64,000 nucleotides of DNA from positions 2,418,001-2,482,000 of the forward strand of contig NZ_SNWA01000002.1 of assembly GCF_004361815.1 (NCBI RefSeq), read 5' to 3'. Positions within the stretch are counted from its first letter, which is position 1, and the number at the start of each line of letters is the position of its first letter. This DNA comes from Paraburkholderia sp. BL10I2N1. GTDB lineage: Bacteria; Pseudomonadota; Gammaproteobacteria; Burkholderiales; Burkholderiaceae. The notes under the pieces are model-generated. The model was not told the origin of the DNA. It did not search any database and worked only from the letters and a program-made list of their open reading frames with translations. Below are positions 48,897 through 59,049 of this stretch, piece by piece. The position numbers and the translations under genes were made by a program.

Positions 48897-51263
48897 ATGA
48901 AGAGCCCCCGGATGCAATTGTCGATCCTCGCGAGTTTCTCTCTTTTAGCCTTTTGCGTTGCGTCGCAAGCCGACGAGAGCAGTGGTCCTAACACTGCCAT
49001 GGGAGCCAGCCCGTTTGCCGCGCTAAGCGCATTCGCTGCTGCTATTGGTTTGGGAGGCGCAACCCCTCCAGCACACGGTGCGGATGACCGGCCGGGCAGC
49101 GGGAGCGGGGCGGATGCATTGATCGACCAGCGCGCGGGCCGGCTTGTCGCGCAGATGACGCTCGACGAGAAAATACAGCTTGTGCATGGCACGGGGTTTC
49201 CGAACATTGGTTTTGGCGGCCCGTTCCCGTCCTGGGTACATGGTGCAGGTTACATCCCCGGCATTGACCGGCTTGGAATTCCGCCAATTGCAAGTGCCGA
49301 CTCCGCGGGCGGGGTGAACGTCTCGAACGTGGGCGCGACGGCGTTTCCTTCTCCGGTCGCGCTCGCATCAAGCTGGAACCCGCAGCTGGCAACGTTTTAC
49401 GGCAGGCGCATTGCGAAGGAACTGCGCGTTCTGGGCTACGCTGAGGGCCTTGGCGGCGGGGTGAACCTTGCGCGTGAGCCGCGCAACGGCCGGACCTTCG
49501 AGTACATGGGAGAAGACCCGGTGCTTGCCGGCACAATGAGTGCGGCCCGCACCATTGGCACGCAGTCGCAGAAGGTCATTGCAACGGTCAAGCACTATGC
49601 GATGAACGATCAGGAGACGAATCGCACGACGAGTAACTCGGTCGTCGACGAACGAACGATGAGGGAGACCGAGCTTCTTGCATTCGAGATCGGCGTGAAG
49701 GAGGGCAGACCGGGCAACGTGATGTGCTCCTACAACCTGGTCAATGGCACATATGCATGCCAGAACCCGTACCTTCTCACGACGACCTTGAAGGGCGATT
49801 GGGGCTTCAAGGGAATCGTGCAGTCTGACTGGACGGCCAACCACAGCACGGTGGCGTCCGCGTTGGCAGGCCTAGACGAAGAGCAGCCAGGTGACGCCGG
49901 TACGGCGGGCGCCTCGTTTGGCATCACTTCCTACTTCAACTCAAAACTGAAGGATGCCGTGACATCGGGAAGCGTACCCATGTCCAGACTGAACGACATG
50001 GTTCAACGGAAGCTGCGCACCCTGATCAGCCTGGGCATGATGGATGATCCGCCAAAGCCTGGTGGAACGGTCGATCGCGCAGCGGGCAATGCGGATGCGT
50101 TGGCAGTCGCGCAACAGTCAATCGTACTCTTGAAAAACGCACAGCCAGGAGGTAGCTATCAACCGGTGCTGCCTTTGTCGGCTAATGCGCTGTCGTCGGT
50201 TGTGGTAGTCGGCGGTCATGCCGACGCAGGGGTGATGTCGGGCGGTGGTTCAGGCGCGGTCCCGGCAGCGGACGGTAACGCGGTCACCGGCTGCCAGTCG
50301 AGCAGTCCGTTCCTCTCGACCTGCGCGACCTGGTACAAATCGCCCCCGCTCAACGCGATCAGGGGCAAAGCCCCGCGTGCGACGGTGACTTACCTTGACG
50401 GCACGGACCCGGTCGCAGCTGCAAACGCGGCATCGAAGGCCGATGTTGCAATCGTCTTTGCCACCCAATGGGAAAGCGAGGGTTCGGATCTGGCCAGCCT
50501 GTCACTACCCAACGCGCAGAGCGATCCAGGCAACGAGCAATATGATCAGAACGCGCTTATCTCTGCGGTAGCAGCGAAGGCTAAACGGGTGATTGTCGTG
50601 CTCGAGAACGGTAGTCCCGTTCTCATGCCATGGATCGATAACGTGCAAGGCGTTGTCGAGGCTTGGTATCCGGGTGTACAGGGCGGCCAGGCGATCGCGG
50701 ATATCCTGTTTGGTGATGCTAATCCGTCGGCGAAACTGCCGATCACATTCCCTAAGCGGGATGCCGACCTGCCTCAAACAACGATCGATGCAAGTAATCT
50801 CAACGTCGTCTACAGCGAGGGCTTGCTGATGGGCTATCGTTGGTACGACGCGAAGAGCATCGATCCCTTGTTCCCGTTTGGACACGGGTTGTCCTACACG
50901 ACCTTCGGCTATTCGAGAATGAACGCGCAGGCCGACGGCCGTGGAAACGTCACAGTGACGTTCACGGTAACGAATACCGGGTCGCGCGCGGGCGCAGAAG
51001 TTGCGCAGGTGTACGCCACGCTGCCGCCAGGGCTGGGAGAGCCGCCTAAGCGGCTTGTCGGTTGGACGAAAGTGATGCTTCAACCTGGCGAGGCTCAACT
51101 GGTGAAGGTCTTCATTCCTGCGCAGCGCCTCGCGACATGGAACGTGAACAGGCACTTCTGGCAGCTTGACGGAGGAAGCTATGGGATAACGGCAGCCGCA
51201 TCGTCGCGCGACCAGAACGCCTTGTCCCAGCGACTGTCATTGAAGCCGGCGCGGTGTGAATGA
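48897..51263 (+). CDS. exported glycoside hydrolase family 3 (beta-glucosidase-like)
   Basis: A 788-residue secreted enzyme. The signal peptide is MKSPRMQLSILASFSLLAFC, followed by a Gly/Ala-rich linker. The catalytic (alpha/beta)8 domain starts at about 70 (Q-M-T-L-D-E-K-I-Q-L-V-H-G-T-G), with the substrate K-H in A-T-V-K-H-Y-A-M-N-D and the nucleophile aspartate in GFKGIVQSDW. The second (alpha/beta)6 domain and a fibronectin-like C-terminal domain follow (G-H-G-L-S-Y-T-T-F-G-Y-S). Family members cleave terminal beta-linked glucose. A strong TGAGGAGATGTGA precedes the ATG. The remnant copy lies just upstream. The substrate (cello-oligosaccharides, aryl glucosides) is not evident. Confidence 0.9.
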   Translation: MKSPRMQLSILASFSLLAFCVASQADESSGPNTAMGASPFAALSAFAAAIGLGGATPPAHGADDRPGSGSGADALIDQRAGRLVAQMTLDEKIQLVHGTGFPNIGFGGPFPSWVHGAGYIPGIDRLGIPPIASADSAGGVNVSNVGATAFPSPVALASSWNPQLATFYGRRIAKELRVLGYAEGLGGGVNLAREPRNGRTFEYMGEDPVLAGTMSAARTIGTQSQKVIATVKHYAMNDQETNRTTSNSVVDERTMRETELLAFEIGVKEGRPGNVMCSYNLVNGTYACQNPYLLTTTLKGDWGFKGIVQSDWTANHSTVASALAGLDEEQPGDAGTAGASFGITSYFNSKLKDAVTSGSVPMSRLNDMVQRKLRTLISLGMMDDPPKPGGTVDRAAGNADALAVAQQSIVLLKNAQPGGSYQPVLPLSANALSSVVVVGGHADAGVMSGGGSGAVPAADGNAVTGCQSSSPFLSTCATWYKSPPLNAIRGKAPRATVTYLDGTDPVAAANAASKADVAIVFATQWESEGSDLASLSLPNAQSDPGNEQYDQNALISAVAAKAKRVIVVLENGSPVLMPWIDNVQGVVEAWYPGVQGGQAIADILFGDANPSAKLPITFPKRDADLPQTTIDASNLNVVYSEGLLMGYRWYDAKSIDPLFPFGHGLSYTTFGYSRMNAQADGRGNVTVTFTVTNTGSRAGAEVAQVYATLPPGLGEPPKRLVGWTKVMLQPGEAQLVKVFIPAQRLATWNVNRHFWQLDGGSYGITAAASSRDQNALSQRLSLKPARCE

Positions 51264-51803
51264 TTGAGCTATCCAGCTCGGATTTCAGGTAGTACAGGCC
51301 GGGCGTCGTTCTGTCGGCGGCCCGGCCTCAGGCATATCTGGCGTGCAAAGCTTTCGGTCAGAGCGCCAGGGCCAAACGAACGCTGCATTCGACTGCGATT
51401 CGCGCTTCCAGGAGTCGGAACTCGACCAGGACACCGCGATACTCGCGCGCTGCAATGAGGTCGTGTGTCCATTTGCTTTTCCGAGCAAAGGCGTTGGCCT
51501 TAACTCCACGAACCCCCGTGATGACAACCCGCAGTCGCGAGTTCTGAAACTGGAGATTTCAGGGCGTAGCTGCCGCTACTCTCGTACGAGTCAGGGTAGC
51601 GGACCAGTCGACTAAGGCGCAGAATCGTCGCAAGTGGCTATTTCGCACGGGCCACGGCTGAGAGACGCGACCGCCGAGCCGGCGGCCATGACGTTCCGAA
51701 CTGGTGCGCGTGGTGCAGCGGTGCTCCCGACGGTCTTGAACGTCGCGGAACTCTGCGCGTCACACCGTGCCACGTCGACGCCCACCGCGGACAAGGAGAC
51801 ATC
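51264..51803. other. gene-free stretch
   Basis: No supported gene lies in these 540 bases. Several frames are open but none has a start with a ribosome binding site and a sensible product. It must contain the promoter of the CoA-transferase. I could not identify a clear activator site. Confidence 0.5.
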
Positions 51804-53819
51804 ATGAACGGAGGATTCCACTATCCGTTTCCTTCCTCGACGCGCAGCGTTGAGCGAGGGAAGGTTGTGACTGCACGCGAAGCCGTCCAGCTGGTGCGTT
51901 CCGGAGACACCATTGCCACCGGTGGTTTCGTGGGGATCGGATTTGCGGAAGAAGTTGCCGTTGCCCTGGAGCAGCGGTTTCTCGAGTCCGGAGGAAACGA
52001 TGGCCCGACTCTGCGCGACCTGACGCTGGTCTACGCGGCCGGGCAAGGGGACGGCAAGACGAAAGGCCTGAACCATTTCGCGCACGCCGGTCTGGTGCGA
52101 CGGGTCATCGGCGGTCACTGGGGTCTTGTTCCCGGCCTGCAGAAGCTGGCAATCGATGGCCTGATTGAGGCTTACAACCTTCCGCAAGGCGTCATTTCAC
52201 ATCTGTTTCGTGACATCGCCGCGCACAAGCCGGGGCACCTGTCGACGATTGGGCTGGGCACGTTCGTGGACCCGCGATATGGTGGCGGCAAGCTCAACTC
52301 ACGGACGACCGACGACCTGGTCCGCCTCATGTTGGTCGACGACGAAGAGTTTCTCTTTTACAAGGCATTTCCGATAGACGTCGCCATCATCAGAGGTACG
52401 ACGGCGGATGCGTCGGGCAACGTCACGATGGAGAAGGAGGCACTCACCCTCGAATCACTGTCGATTGCAACGGCCGCTCGCAATTCCGGTGGCGTCGTGA
52501 TAGTTCAGGTCGAACGGCTTGCAGAGTCGAATACCTTGAATCCGAGGAACGTCAAGATACCGGGCATCATGGTCGATTGCGTGGTCGTCGCGCAGCCCGA
52601 GCATCACTGGCAAACCTTCGCCGTGCCCTATTCCGCCGCGTTTTCCAGCGAACTTCGGGTTGCCGCGACATCGCTGCCGCCGATGGCGCTGGACGCGCGG
52701 AAGGTCATTGCACGGCGGGCCGCGTTCGAATTGATGGCCAACAGTGTCGTCAACCTGGGCATCGGGATGCCGGAGGGAATCGCAAGTGTCGCCAATGAGG
52801 AACAGGTCATCGACCTCTTTACGATGACAACCGAGCCGGGCGTCATCGGGGGTATTCCTGCCGGCGGTCTGAACTTCGGCGCGGCAACGAACACCCAGGC
52901 CATCATCGATCAGCCTTATCAGTTCGACTTCTACGATGGTGGCGGGCTGGACATCGCTTTTCTCGGTCTCGCGCAGGCCGACCGGCAGGGCAACCTCAAC
53001 GTAAGCAAATTCGGCCCGAAGCTCGCGGGCGCGGGCGGCTTTATCAACATCAGCCAGAGTGCCAAGAGGGTTGTATTCGTCGGCACGTTCAACGCAGGCG
53101 ATCTCGATATCGCAATTGAAGACGGACGTCTGATAATCCTGCGTGACGGAACCTGCCACAAATTTGTCGATACCGTCGAGCATCGGACTTTCAGCGGTGA
53201 GTACGCGTTAAAGCGTGGCCAGCCGGTGCTCTACGTGACCGAGCGGTGTGTGTTTTCGCTCACGGCCGCTGGCCTTGAACTTGTTGAGGTCGGGCCCGGG
53301 ATAGATATCCAGAGAGATATCGTTGCGCAGATGGGCTTTGCTCCGGTAATCGACAAAGCGCCGCGTTTGATGGACGAACGCATATTTCGGCCTGCCCCGA
53401 TGGGTCTGCGAGGCGCCATCCTCAGGCTGCGCTTCAGCGAACGGTTCAGCTACGACGCCGCCCAGAACATACTTTTCATCAATTTTGAAGGGCACGAAGT
53501 TACCAGCCTCGAAGACGTCGAGGCTATACGGGCAGAGGTCGAAGCCAGGCTGCGCGACGCTCGCGTGAAGCCGCACGCGGTGGTGAACTACGATAACTTC
53601 TCAATCCGTCCGGAAGTCATCGACGCCTATTCCGATATGGTGACGTCCCTCGTCTCCCGGTTCTATTCGGGAGTGACGAGATATACGACGAGCAGCTTTC
53701 TCAGGATGAAGCTTGGAGAGGCGCTACAGCAGCGTAGCGTCTCAACGTATATCTACGAAAGTCCGGAGGAGGCAAAGGCACATGCAAGTCAGCGGCCATC
53801 AAGGCCGCATCCGGGGTAA
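51804..53819 (+). CDS. acyl-CoA:carboxylate CoA-transferase with C-terminal extension
   Basis: A 671-residue cytosolic enzyme. The first domain starts with [26 protein letters not shown], the second has the catalytic glutamate in [19 protein letters not shown]. The two halves of class I CoA-transferases are fused, as in E. coli YdiF (about 530 residues). The present protein has some 140 more: a tail with [32 protein letters not shown] and [20 protein letters not shown]. Its function is unclear. Enzymes of this group move CoA between short acyls such as acetate and acetoacetate. AAGGAGACATC precedes the ATG. Confidence 0.88.
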   Translation: MNGGFHYPFPSSTRSVERGKVVTAREAVQLVRSGDTIATGGFVGIGFAEEVAVALEQRFLESGGNDGPTLRDLTLVYAAGQGDGKTKGLNHFAHAGLVRRVIGGHWGLVPGLQKLAIDGLIEAYNLPQGVISHLFRDIAAHKPGHLSTIGLGTFVDPRYGGGKLNSRTTDDLVRLMLVDDEEFLFYKAFPIDVAIIRGTTADASGNVTMEKEALTLESLSIATAARNSGGVVIVQVERLAESNTLNPRNVKIPGIMVDCVVVAQPEHHWQTFAVPYSAAFSSELRVAATSLPPMALDARKVIARRAAFELMANSVVNLGIGMPEGIASVANEEQVIDLFTMTTEPGVIGGIPAGGLNFGAATNTQAIIDQPYQFDFYDGGGLDIAFLGLAQADRQGNLNVSKFGPKLAGAGGFINISQSAKRVVFVGTFNAGDLDIAIEDGRLIILRDGTCHKFVDTVEHRTFSGEYALKRGQPVLYVTERCVFSLTAAGLELVEVGPGIDIQRDIVAQMGFAPVIDKAPRLMDERIFRPAPMGLRGAILRLRFSERFSYDAAQNILFINFEGHEVTSLEDVEAIRAEVEARLRDARVKPHAVVNYDNFSIRPEVIDAYSDMVTSLVSRFYSGVTRYTTSSFLRMKLGEALQQRSVSTYIYESPEEAKAHASQRPSRPHPG

Positions 53820-53827
53820 TGTTTGAC

Positions 53828-55177
53828 CTAGCGCACGAGACACGGACGCTTGTTGTCGAATTTCCAGTTCGGTATCAGGTATTGCATGGCGATGCCGTCG
53901 TCGCGTGCGCCTAAACCGTGCTGCTGATACAGCGCATGCGCTTTATCGAGTTCGTCCAGGTCGAGTTCAACCCCAAGACCGGCCTTCTCCGGCACCCTTA
54001 CCTTCCCGCCCACAATCTGCAGCGGATTGCGCGTCAGGCGCTGGCCGTCCTGCCAGATCCAGTGAGTATCGATGGCGGTAATCTTGCCAGGCGCCGCGGC
54101 GGCAACGTGCGTGAACATGGCGAGCGAAATGTCGAAGTGGTTGTTCGAATGCGATCCCCACGTAAGACCCCATTCGTTGCACATCTGCGCGACCCGCACC
54201 GAGCCTTGCATGGTCCAGAAGTGCGGGTCGGCGAGCGGGATGTCGACCGATTGCAGCTGGATGGCGTGACCCATCTGACGCCAGTCCGTGGCGATCATGT
54301 TCGTCGCGGTCGGCAGGCCGGTTGCGCGGCGGAATTCGGCCATCACTTCACGGCCCGAATAGCCGTTCTCGGCGCCGCACGGGTCTTCTGCGTAGGCAAG
54401 CACATCGTGTTTGTCGCGGCATAGACGGATTGCCTCCGACAGGGACCAGGCACCGTTCGGATCGAGCGTCACGCGTGCCTTCGGGAACCGCTCAGCGAGG
54501 GCGGTCACCGCTTCGATTTCGGCGTCGCCAGGAAGAACGCCGCCTTTGAGCTTGAAGTCGTTGAAGCCATAGCGCGCTTGTGCCGCTTCAGCCAGGCGCA
54601 CGACCGCCTCGGGTGTCATGGCCTCTTCAGTGCGAACGCGCTCCCAGTCGTCGCGTCCCTCTGCACCGCTGGCGTAGGGCAGGTCAGTCTTCCCGCGGTC
54701 GCCGATGTAGAACAGGTAGCCGAGCATTTCCACTTCGTCCCGTTGCTGGCCTTCGCCAAGCAGTGCTGCGACGGGCACGCCCAGATGTTGTCCGAGCAGA
54801 TCGAGCAGGGCAGCTTCGAGCGCGGTCACCGCATGAATTGTCGTGCGCAGGTCGAAGGTCTGCAAGCCGCGGCCACCGGCGTCACGGTCGGCGAACTGCG
54901 TGCGCACCTTGTTGAGTGTGGCGTGCAGATTGCCGATTGACTGACCCACGACAAGCGGACGGGCATCATCGATGGTCTTGCGGATGTTCTCGCCCCCGGG
55001 CACTTCACCTACGCCGGTGTTGCCGGCACTGTCGCGCAGGATAACGATGTTGCGAGTGAAGAACGGGCCGTGTGCGCCGCTCAGGTTCATCAACATACTG
55101 TCGCGACCCGCGACGGGCACGACGCGCAGTTCGGTGACCGCCGGGGTAGCGTTCAATGGGATTGAATTCGTGGACAT
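53828..55177 (-). CDS. gudD: glucarate dehydratase
   Basis: A 449-residue enolase-superfamily enzyme. The catalytic and metal residues are in place: K-L-K-G-G (base lysine pair), T-L-D-P-N-G-A-W (first metal aspartate), A-E-D-P-C (second acid), and the H of [19 protein letters not shown] lies in the capping domain. It removes water from D-glucarate or L-idarate to give 5-keto-4-deoxyglucarate. No strong ribosome binding site precedes the ATG. It lies 185 bp downstream of no gene on its own side; the MFS carrier gene follows upstream on the same strand. With the carrier and the GntR regulator it forms a sugar-acid module. Confidence 0.93.
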   Translation of the reverse strand: MSTNSIPLNATPAVTELRVVPVAGRDSMLMNLSGAHGPFFTRNIVILRDSAGNTGVGEVPGGENIRKTIDDARPLVVGQSIGNLHATLNKVRTQFADRDAGGRGLQTFDLRTTIHAVTALEAALLDLLGQHLGVPVAALLGEGQQRDEVEMLGYLFYIGDRGKTDLPYASGAEGRDDWERVRTEEAMTPEAVVRLAEAAQARYGFNDFKLKGGVLPGDAEIEAVTALAERFPKARVTLDPNGAWSLSEAIRLCRDKHDVLAYAEDPCGAENGYSGREVMAEFRRATGLPTATNMIATDWRQMGHAIQLQSVDIPLADPHFWTMQGSVRVAQMCNEWGLTWGSHSNNHFDISLAMFTHVAAAAPGKITAIDTHWIWQDGQRLTRNPLQIVGGKVRVPEKAGLGVELDLDELDKAHALYQQHGLGARDDGIAMQYLIPNWKFDNKRPCLVR

Positions 55178-55361
55178 GAGAGTAGGGCCAGGTAAGTGGG
55201 TTAGCCGGTTGACGGATAGTCAGTACGTTACGCGATGAAAGGCGCCCGGCTGCGAACCGCGCGTCGCGGCGTAAAGAACGCCTGGGTCAGGTGAGAGGGT
55301 CATGGGCATGACGGTCTCGGCCGCCGGATATCGCGTGGTTCATTTTCAAAGTCTCGGGCGG

Positions 55362-56696
55362 TCAATGCGCTTTGCCATGGACGGTTTGTACAGGCATGGC
55401 ATGGCTCACACGGCGATTGCGGGTAAGGAAGCCTGCCGCCGCAGCAAGTAACGATGCCACCGCCAGGCCATACAGGCCACCGGAAATCGAGCCTGTGTGC
55501 TGTTGCAGGTAACCGAAAGCAGCCGGTGCGAAGAAGCCACCCAGGTTTCCAATTGAATTGATGAGTGCGATCACGGCTGCAGCGACCCGTGCGTCCAGGT
55601 ATCCCTGCGGAATGGGCCAGAAGAGCGACGCTGCGGCCTTGAAGCCAATGGCCGAGAAGCAGATAGCGACGAACGAGAAGACCGGGTTGCCGGACGTCGA
55701 AGCGAACAGTCCGCAAGCCGCGATGATCAGGGCCGCCGCAAGCCACGCCTGCTGGAAGCGCCATTTGGCTGAAAGCACCGCAAAACAGTACATGGCGATC
55801 ATTGCGATGAGCCAGGGTACGGCATTGAACAGGCCAACCTGGAAATCCGTCAGGCCCCCCATCTTTCGGATGATAGTCGGCAGCCAGAAAGTAGCCGCGT
55901 AAATCGTGAGCTGGATGGCGAAATAGAGAAGGCAGAACAGGATGATCTGCGGGTCTTTCAGGAGTTTCAGGGTCGGCACGTGCGCACCGCCGAGTGCTTC
56001 CCGCTCGGCCTGCTCGGCGGCGATGGACGTCTCGAGCGCGTTCTTCTCGCTTTCCGTGAGCCACGAAGCGTCGCGGATATGCGATTTCAGCAGCACCCAG
56101 GTTACGCCGCACAACAGGATGGAGAATCCGCCCTCGATGAGGAACATCCACTGCCAACCTTGCAATCCGAAGCCGCGAATCGACAGCAGCCCGCCCGTAA
56201 TCGGCCCGGAAAGCACGGACGCGAGTGCCGAACCGGCAAGGAACACGGCAACCGCTTTGCCGCGTTCCTTTTGCGGTAGCCATTGGGTGAAGTAAAAGAC
56301 GACACCGGGAAAGAAGCCCGCCTCGGCGACCCCAAGCAGGAAACGCAAAACGTAAAACGACGTGTCGTTCCAGACGAATGCCATTGCGGCAGCGACGAGG
56401 CCCCAGGTGCCCATGATGCGGGTCAGCCAGATCCGGGCCCCGTACTTTTGCATCAGGACGTTTGAAGGCACTTCAAATAGCGCATATCCGATGAAAAACA
56501 GTCCGCTGCCGAGTCCGAATGCTGCCGCACCGATACCTAAATCGGTTTCCATGTGCTGATTGACGAACCCAATGTTCACGCGGTCGACGTAGTTCGCGAT
56601 AAACATGATGAGGAAGAGTGGCAGCACGTGCCGCTTGACCTTCGAAACCGCCGATTCGAGCACGTCGGTCGCTGGTCTAGTGAAAGCAGATGTCAA
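55362..56696 (-). CDS. MFS sugar-acid transporter (glucarate/hexuronate type)
   Basis: A 444-residue carrier of the anion:cation symporter group with 12 predicted helices. The motif N-Y-V-D-R-V-N-I-G-F-V-N lies in helix 1, and G-R/x-x-x-D-x-x-x-x-R-F/L-L-G-V-A-E-A-G-F-F-P-G follows in helix 4. The TTG at 56696 (in frame L-T-S-A-F-T-R-P) is preferred: GGAGACAATC sits ideally before it, and the frame's earlier ATG (56741) has none. It imports glucarate or related acids with protons. It is co-directional with gudD (gap 184 bp). The palindrome at 56787 lies just upstream of its start. Confidence 0.85.
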   Translation of the reverse strand: MTSAFTRPATDVLESAVSKVKRHVLPLFLIMFIANYVDRVNIGFVNQHMETDLGIGAAAFGLGSGLFFIGYALFEVPSNVLMQKYGARIWLTRIMGTWGLVAAAMAFVWNDTSFYVLRFLLGVAEAGFFPGVVFYFTQWLPQKERGKAVAVFLAGSALASVLSGPITGGLLSIRGFGLQGWQWMFLIEGGFSILLCGVTWVLLKSHIRDASWLTESEKNALETSIAAEQAEREALGGAHVPTLKLLKDPQIILFCLLYFAIQLTIYAATFWLPTIIRKMGGLTDFQVGLFNAVPWLIAMIAMYCFAVLSAKWRFQQAWLAAALIIAACGLFASTSGNPVFSFVAICFSAIGFKAAASLFWPIPQGYLDARVAAAVIALINSIGNLGGFFAPAAFGYLQQHTGSISGGLYGLAVASLLAAAAGFLTRNRRVSHAMPVQTVHGKAH

Positions 56697-56786
56697 GATT
56701 GTCTCCAGTGTCGGCCGAATGGTCGGCCCAATCCAACGCAATGCGGTGCACCCGATAGAGCGGATGGGTCGCCATCTTGAATCGAC

Positions 56787-56806
56787 GTCATCGGTTGTCC
56801 GATGAC
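56787..56806. promoter_or_regulatory. palindromic operator candidate upstream of the transporter
   Basis: GTCATCGG-TTGT-CCGATGAC is a perfect 8-bp inverted repeat about 90 bp before the transporter start. It contains TTGTCCGA, related to the dyad at 57173. A GntR-type regulator is encoded nearby. Confidence 0.5.
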
Positions 56807-57172
56807 AGTCTACGATTTTCGTTTCTGCTTTCCAATACGGGTGTTTACCCTGCTTAAGTCGCAGGATACTGGGTCTGAATGAGGAAATATGCTGCGTTAA
56901 TTCTGAGTCTCAGGGGATGCGAGCTAGGACGTCGGATGACATGAGGTATATTGGAAGGCGGCAGATGAAGACAACGTCGCCGACCTCCCCCGCCACAATT
57001 GAATAGATACGAGCAGAAGAACGAGAGTTGGAAGTACTCGTCGATGAGTCTGCCACGCGAATCGCGTGGCAATCGGTGGCAATTGCGATAGAAGTCCATC
57101 GCGGTCTTCGGGATCGCAGTTGAACACCGCCGACGAGTACACCTGAGATATCCGCCGCAGCTTTTGATTTTG

Positions 57173-57187
57173 CGTTGTCGGACAACG
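57173..57187. promoter_or_regulatory. palindromic operator candidate upstream of the GntR gene
   Basis: CGTTGTC-G-GACAACG is a perfect dyad of the TTGTC-N-GACAA form typical of FadR-type GntR operators. It lies about 190 bp before the GntR start. Elsewhere in 56,820-57,375 I see only a GCCACGCG/CGCGTGGC hairpin and no gene. Confidence 0.55.
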
Positions 57188-57375
57188 ATTCGACCTGCTG
57201 TTTCGGCATGAAGACATCGAAACAGGATTCCCTTTCAACACGCCACCGCGGTTTTGGCGATGACATCGCCTTGAAGCGGGACTGGCGTTATGATGACTTA
57301 TGTCGAGACGTCTGATGACGTGATCTCCCGCACGGAACGTGTGCTTTTCCTCGTGATTATTCAACAAGCCACAAA

Positions 57376-58086
57376 ATGAGCAGCCTGACTGAGAAGGTGG
57401 TCGCCGCCCTGTCCGACGAAATTCGACGCGGAATCTTGAGGCCGGGAGACCGGATTCCCACAGAAGTCGCGATGATGAAGCAACTCTCTGTGAGTCGCTC
57501 TGTTGTTCGCGAGGCGATATCGCGCCTTCAGGCGGCGAAAGTTGTCGAGACACGCCACGGCATCGGCACGTTTGTATTGGCGCCGTCGACTGAAGAGCCA
57601 ATGCAGTTGCCCGCAGCCGACCTCTCCAACATGCTCGATGTGATGGCCATTATCGAGTTCCGTATCGACGTTGAGGCAGCATCGGCCGCTCTGGCGGCAG
57701 GCAGGCGTACCGAGCAGAATCTCAAGCAGATGCGTAGCGCGTTAGACCGTTTCGAGTCCGAACTCGAAAGGGGGAGCACCGACGTGCTCGCGCACGATAT
57801 TGAGTTTCATCTGCAGATTGCGCGAGCAAGCGGGAATCGCTACTTCTTTGACGTCCTCAGTCAACTCGGCCGCGCGGTGAGTCCGCGCACACGGCTTGGT
57901 TCCGCCGAACTTGCCGAGCTTGACCATATCGAGCACCTGCGAAACGTGCTGAGCGAGCATCGGCTGATTTACCGGGCAATCGAGCGTCAGGACGCGGACG
58001 ACGCTCGCGCGGCAATGCGGATGCATTTGAGCAACAGTCGCGAAAGGCTTCGACGCGCACACGCCCTGAGCACAGCGGGGGGTTAG
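57376..58086 (+). CDS. GntR-family (FadR subfamily) transcriptional regulator
   Basis: A 236-residue regulator. The winged helix is typical: MSSLTEKVVAALSDEIRRGI, L-R-P-G-D-R-I-P-T-E, then L-S-V-S-R-S-V-V-R-E-A-I-S-R-L-Q. The FCD effector domain follows (from about 85), with metal ligands in H-D-I-E-F-H-L, the E-H-R-L-I-Y-R-A-I helix and M-R-M-H-L. Such regulators of sugar-acid operons repress until the acid or its breakdown product binds. It lies on the opposite strand from the transporter and gudD. The two dyads between them make it the likely regulator of the module. Confidence 0.88.
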   Translation: MSSLTEKVVAALSDEIRRGILRPGDRIPTEVAMMKQLSVSRSVVREAISRLQAAKVVETRHGIGTFVLAPSTEEPMQLPAADLSNMLDVMAIIEFRIDVEAASAALAAGRRTEQNLKQMRSALDRFESELERGSTDVLAHDIEFHLQIARASGNRYFFDVLSQLGRAVSPRTRLGSAELAELDHIEHLRNVLSEHRLIYRAIERQDADDARAAMRMHLSNSRERLRRAHALSTAGG

Positions 58087-58363
58087 GGCGCTCCTGCAGA
58101 CGCGGCTGAAAGAGATGGGTGACCCAACGCACGCTATGCCTGTTGGCTTTGACAGTGGCGCGACGTGAGAGACATCCGGGTTGCGGTGAGTCGTCGTTCC
58201 TGTCGAAGGCCCATGCTCGCATTGAACCCGCCAGCAAATTGCTGTTTCGCTTCAGACACTTGACGCTTCTTCACCCATGTTTTCCACAAATTTGCCAACA
58301 GATTATGTGGACAACTTTACGGTCGTCGGTGGGGCATGGCATCTCCAATGTGGTCTGGTAATC

Positions 58364-58402
58364 ATCGATAAACGATATATACTGTTTATATCGTTTATCG
58401 AT
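58364..58402. promoter_or_regulatory. 39-bp inverted repeat, operator candidate
   Basis: ATCGATAAACGATATA (58364-58379) and its exact complement (58387-58402) flank a 7-base spacer. The right arm ends 12 bp before the ATG at 58415 and adjoins the ribosome binding site CTGGAGAG. It probably binds an autoregulator and would block both polymerase and ribosomes. Confidence 0.8.
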
Positions 58403-58414
58403 CTGGAGAGAATC

Positions 58415-58861
58415 ATGAGTCAACCCAGCACGAGGAAGCCGACGAAGAAGGCCTTTCACTTTCCAAAGCATGCCAACGGCCACGCGAAGGCGGACGAGCA
58501 GCAAGCGAATGAGGAAAACGCTCCTGCAGTCGCAGCCCCGGATGCCGAACCGGCTTCGACGAAGGCCGCCAAACCGAAGCGCGCGAAGCCCGTTGATGCC
58601 GCACCAGTCAGTCCCGCCGTAGAGGTGAAAGCAAAACGCGCCAGGAAAGAGAAGGTGGTACGCGACAGCTTCACGATGCCAAAGTCCGACTACGACAAAA
58701 TCGCGTCACTGAAACAGAAGTGTCTCGACGCAGGCGTCTCGGTGAAAAAGAGTGAGCTTCTTCGCGCTGGTCTGCATTTGCTGGACTCGGCTCCTGCCAC
58801 GCGTCTGGTTGCGGCGATTTCGGCGGTCGAAACCGTCAAGACGGGTCGACCAGCAAAATCG
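58415..58861 (+). CDS. ribbon-helix-helix-like protein with a low-complexity N-terminus
   Basis: A protein of about 149 residues that ends at the TAG near 58864. The first 80 residues are rich in Lys, Ala, Pro and Glu (MSQPSTRKPTKKAFHFPKHA, A-P-A-V-A-A-P-D-A-E). The rest has V-R-D-S-F-T-M-P-K-S-D-Y-D-K-I-A-S-L-K-Q-K-C-L-D-A-G-V-S-V-K-K-S-E-L-L-R-A-G-L, the strand-helix-helix layout of RHH DNA-binding proteins. It ends T-G-R-P-A-K-S. ATCTGGAGAGAATC precedes the ATG. The long palindrome upstream suggests autoregulation. I cannot tell whether it is a partition protein, an antitoxin or a nucleoid protein; no partner gene is next to it. Confidence 0.65.
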
Positions 58862-59049
58862 TAGCTGTACGTCACCTCGGGCGGGCTGCTCATGCGGCCC
58901 GGAGGCGGGCAGCGCGCTTTGCTGGATGCTTATGCACGTTACATGCAACTTCGGCCACCGTTCCTTTCGACGCCAGCGTGCCGTGATGCGGCGCTCGCGA
59001 AATCGCAGGGATTGCGTAACCGGCCGGTTCAGCTAACGTGGGGGATCCG

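Noticed and set aside
57052..57070. GCCACGCG-AAT-CGCGTGGC hairpin as terminator
   Set aside because: It lacks a T tract on either side and lies far from any gene end. It may be an operator or chance dyad.
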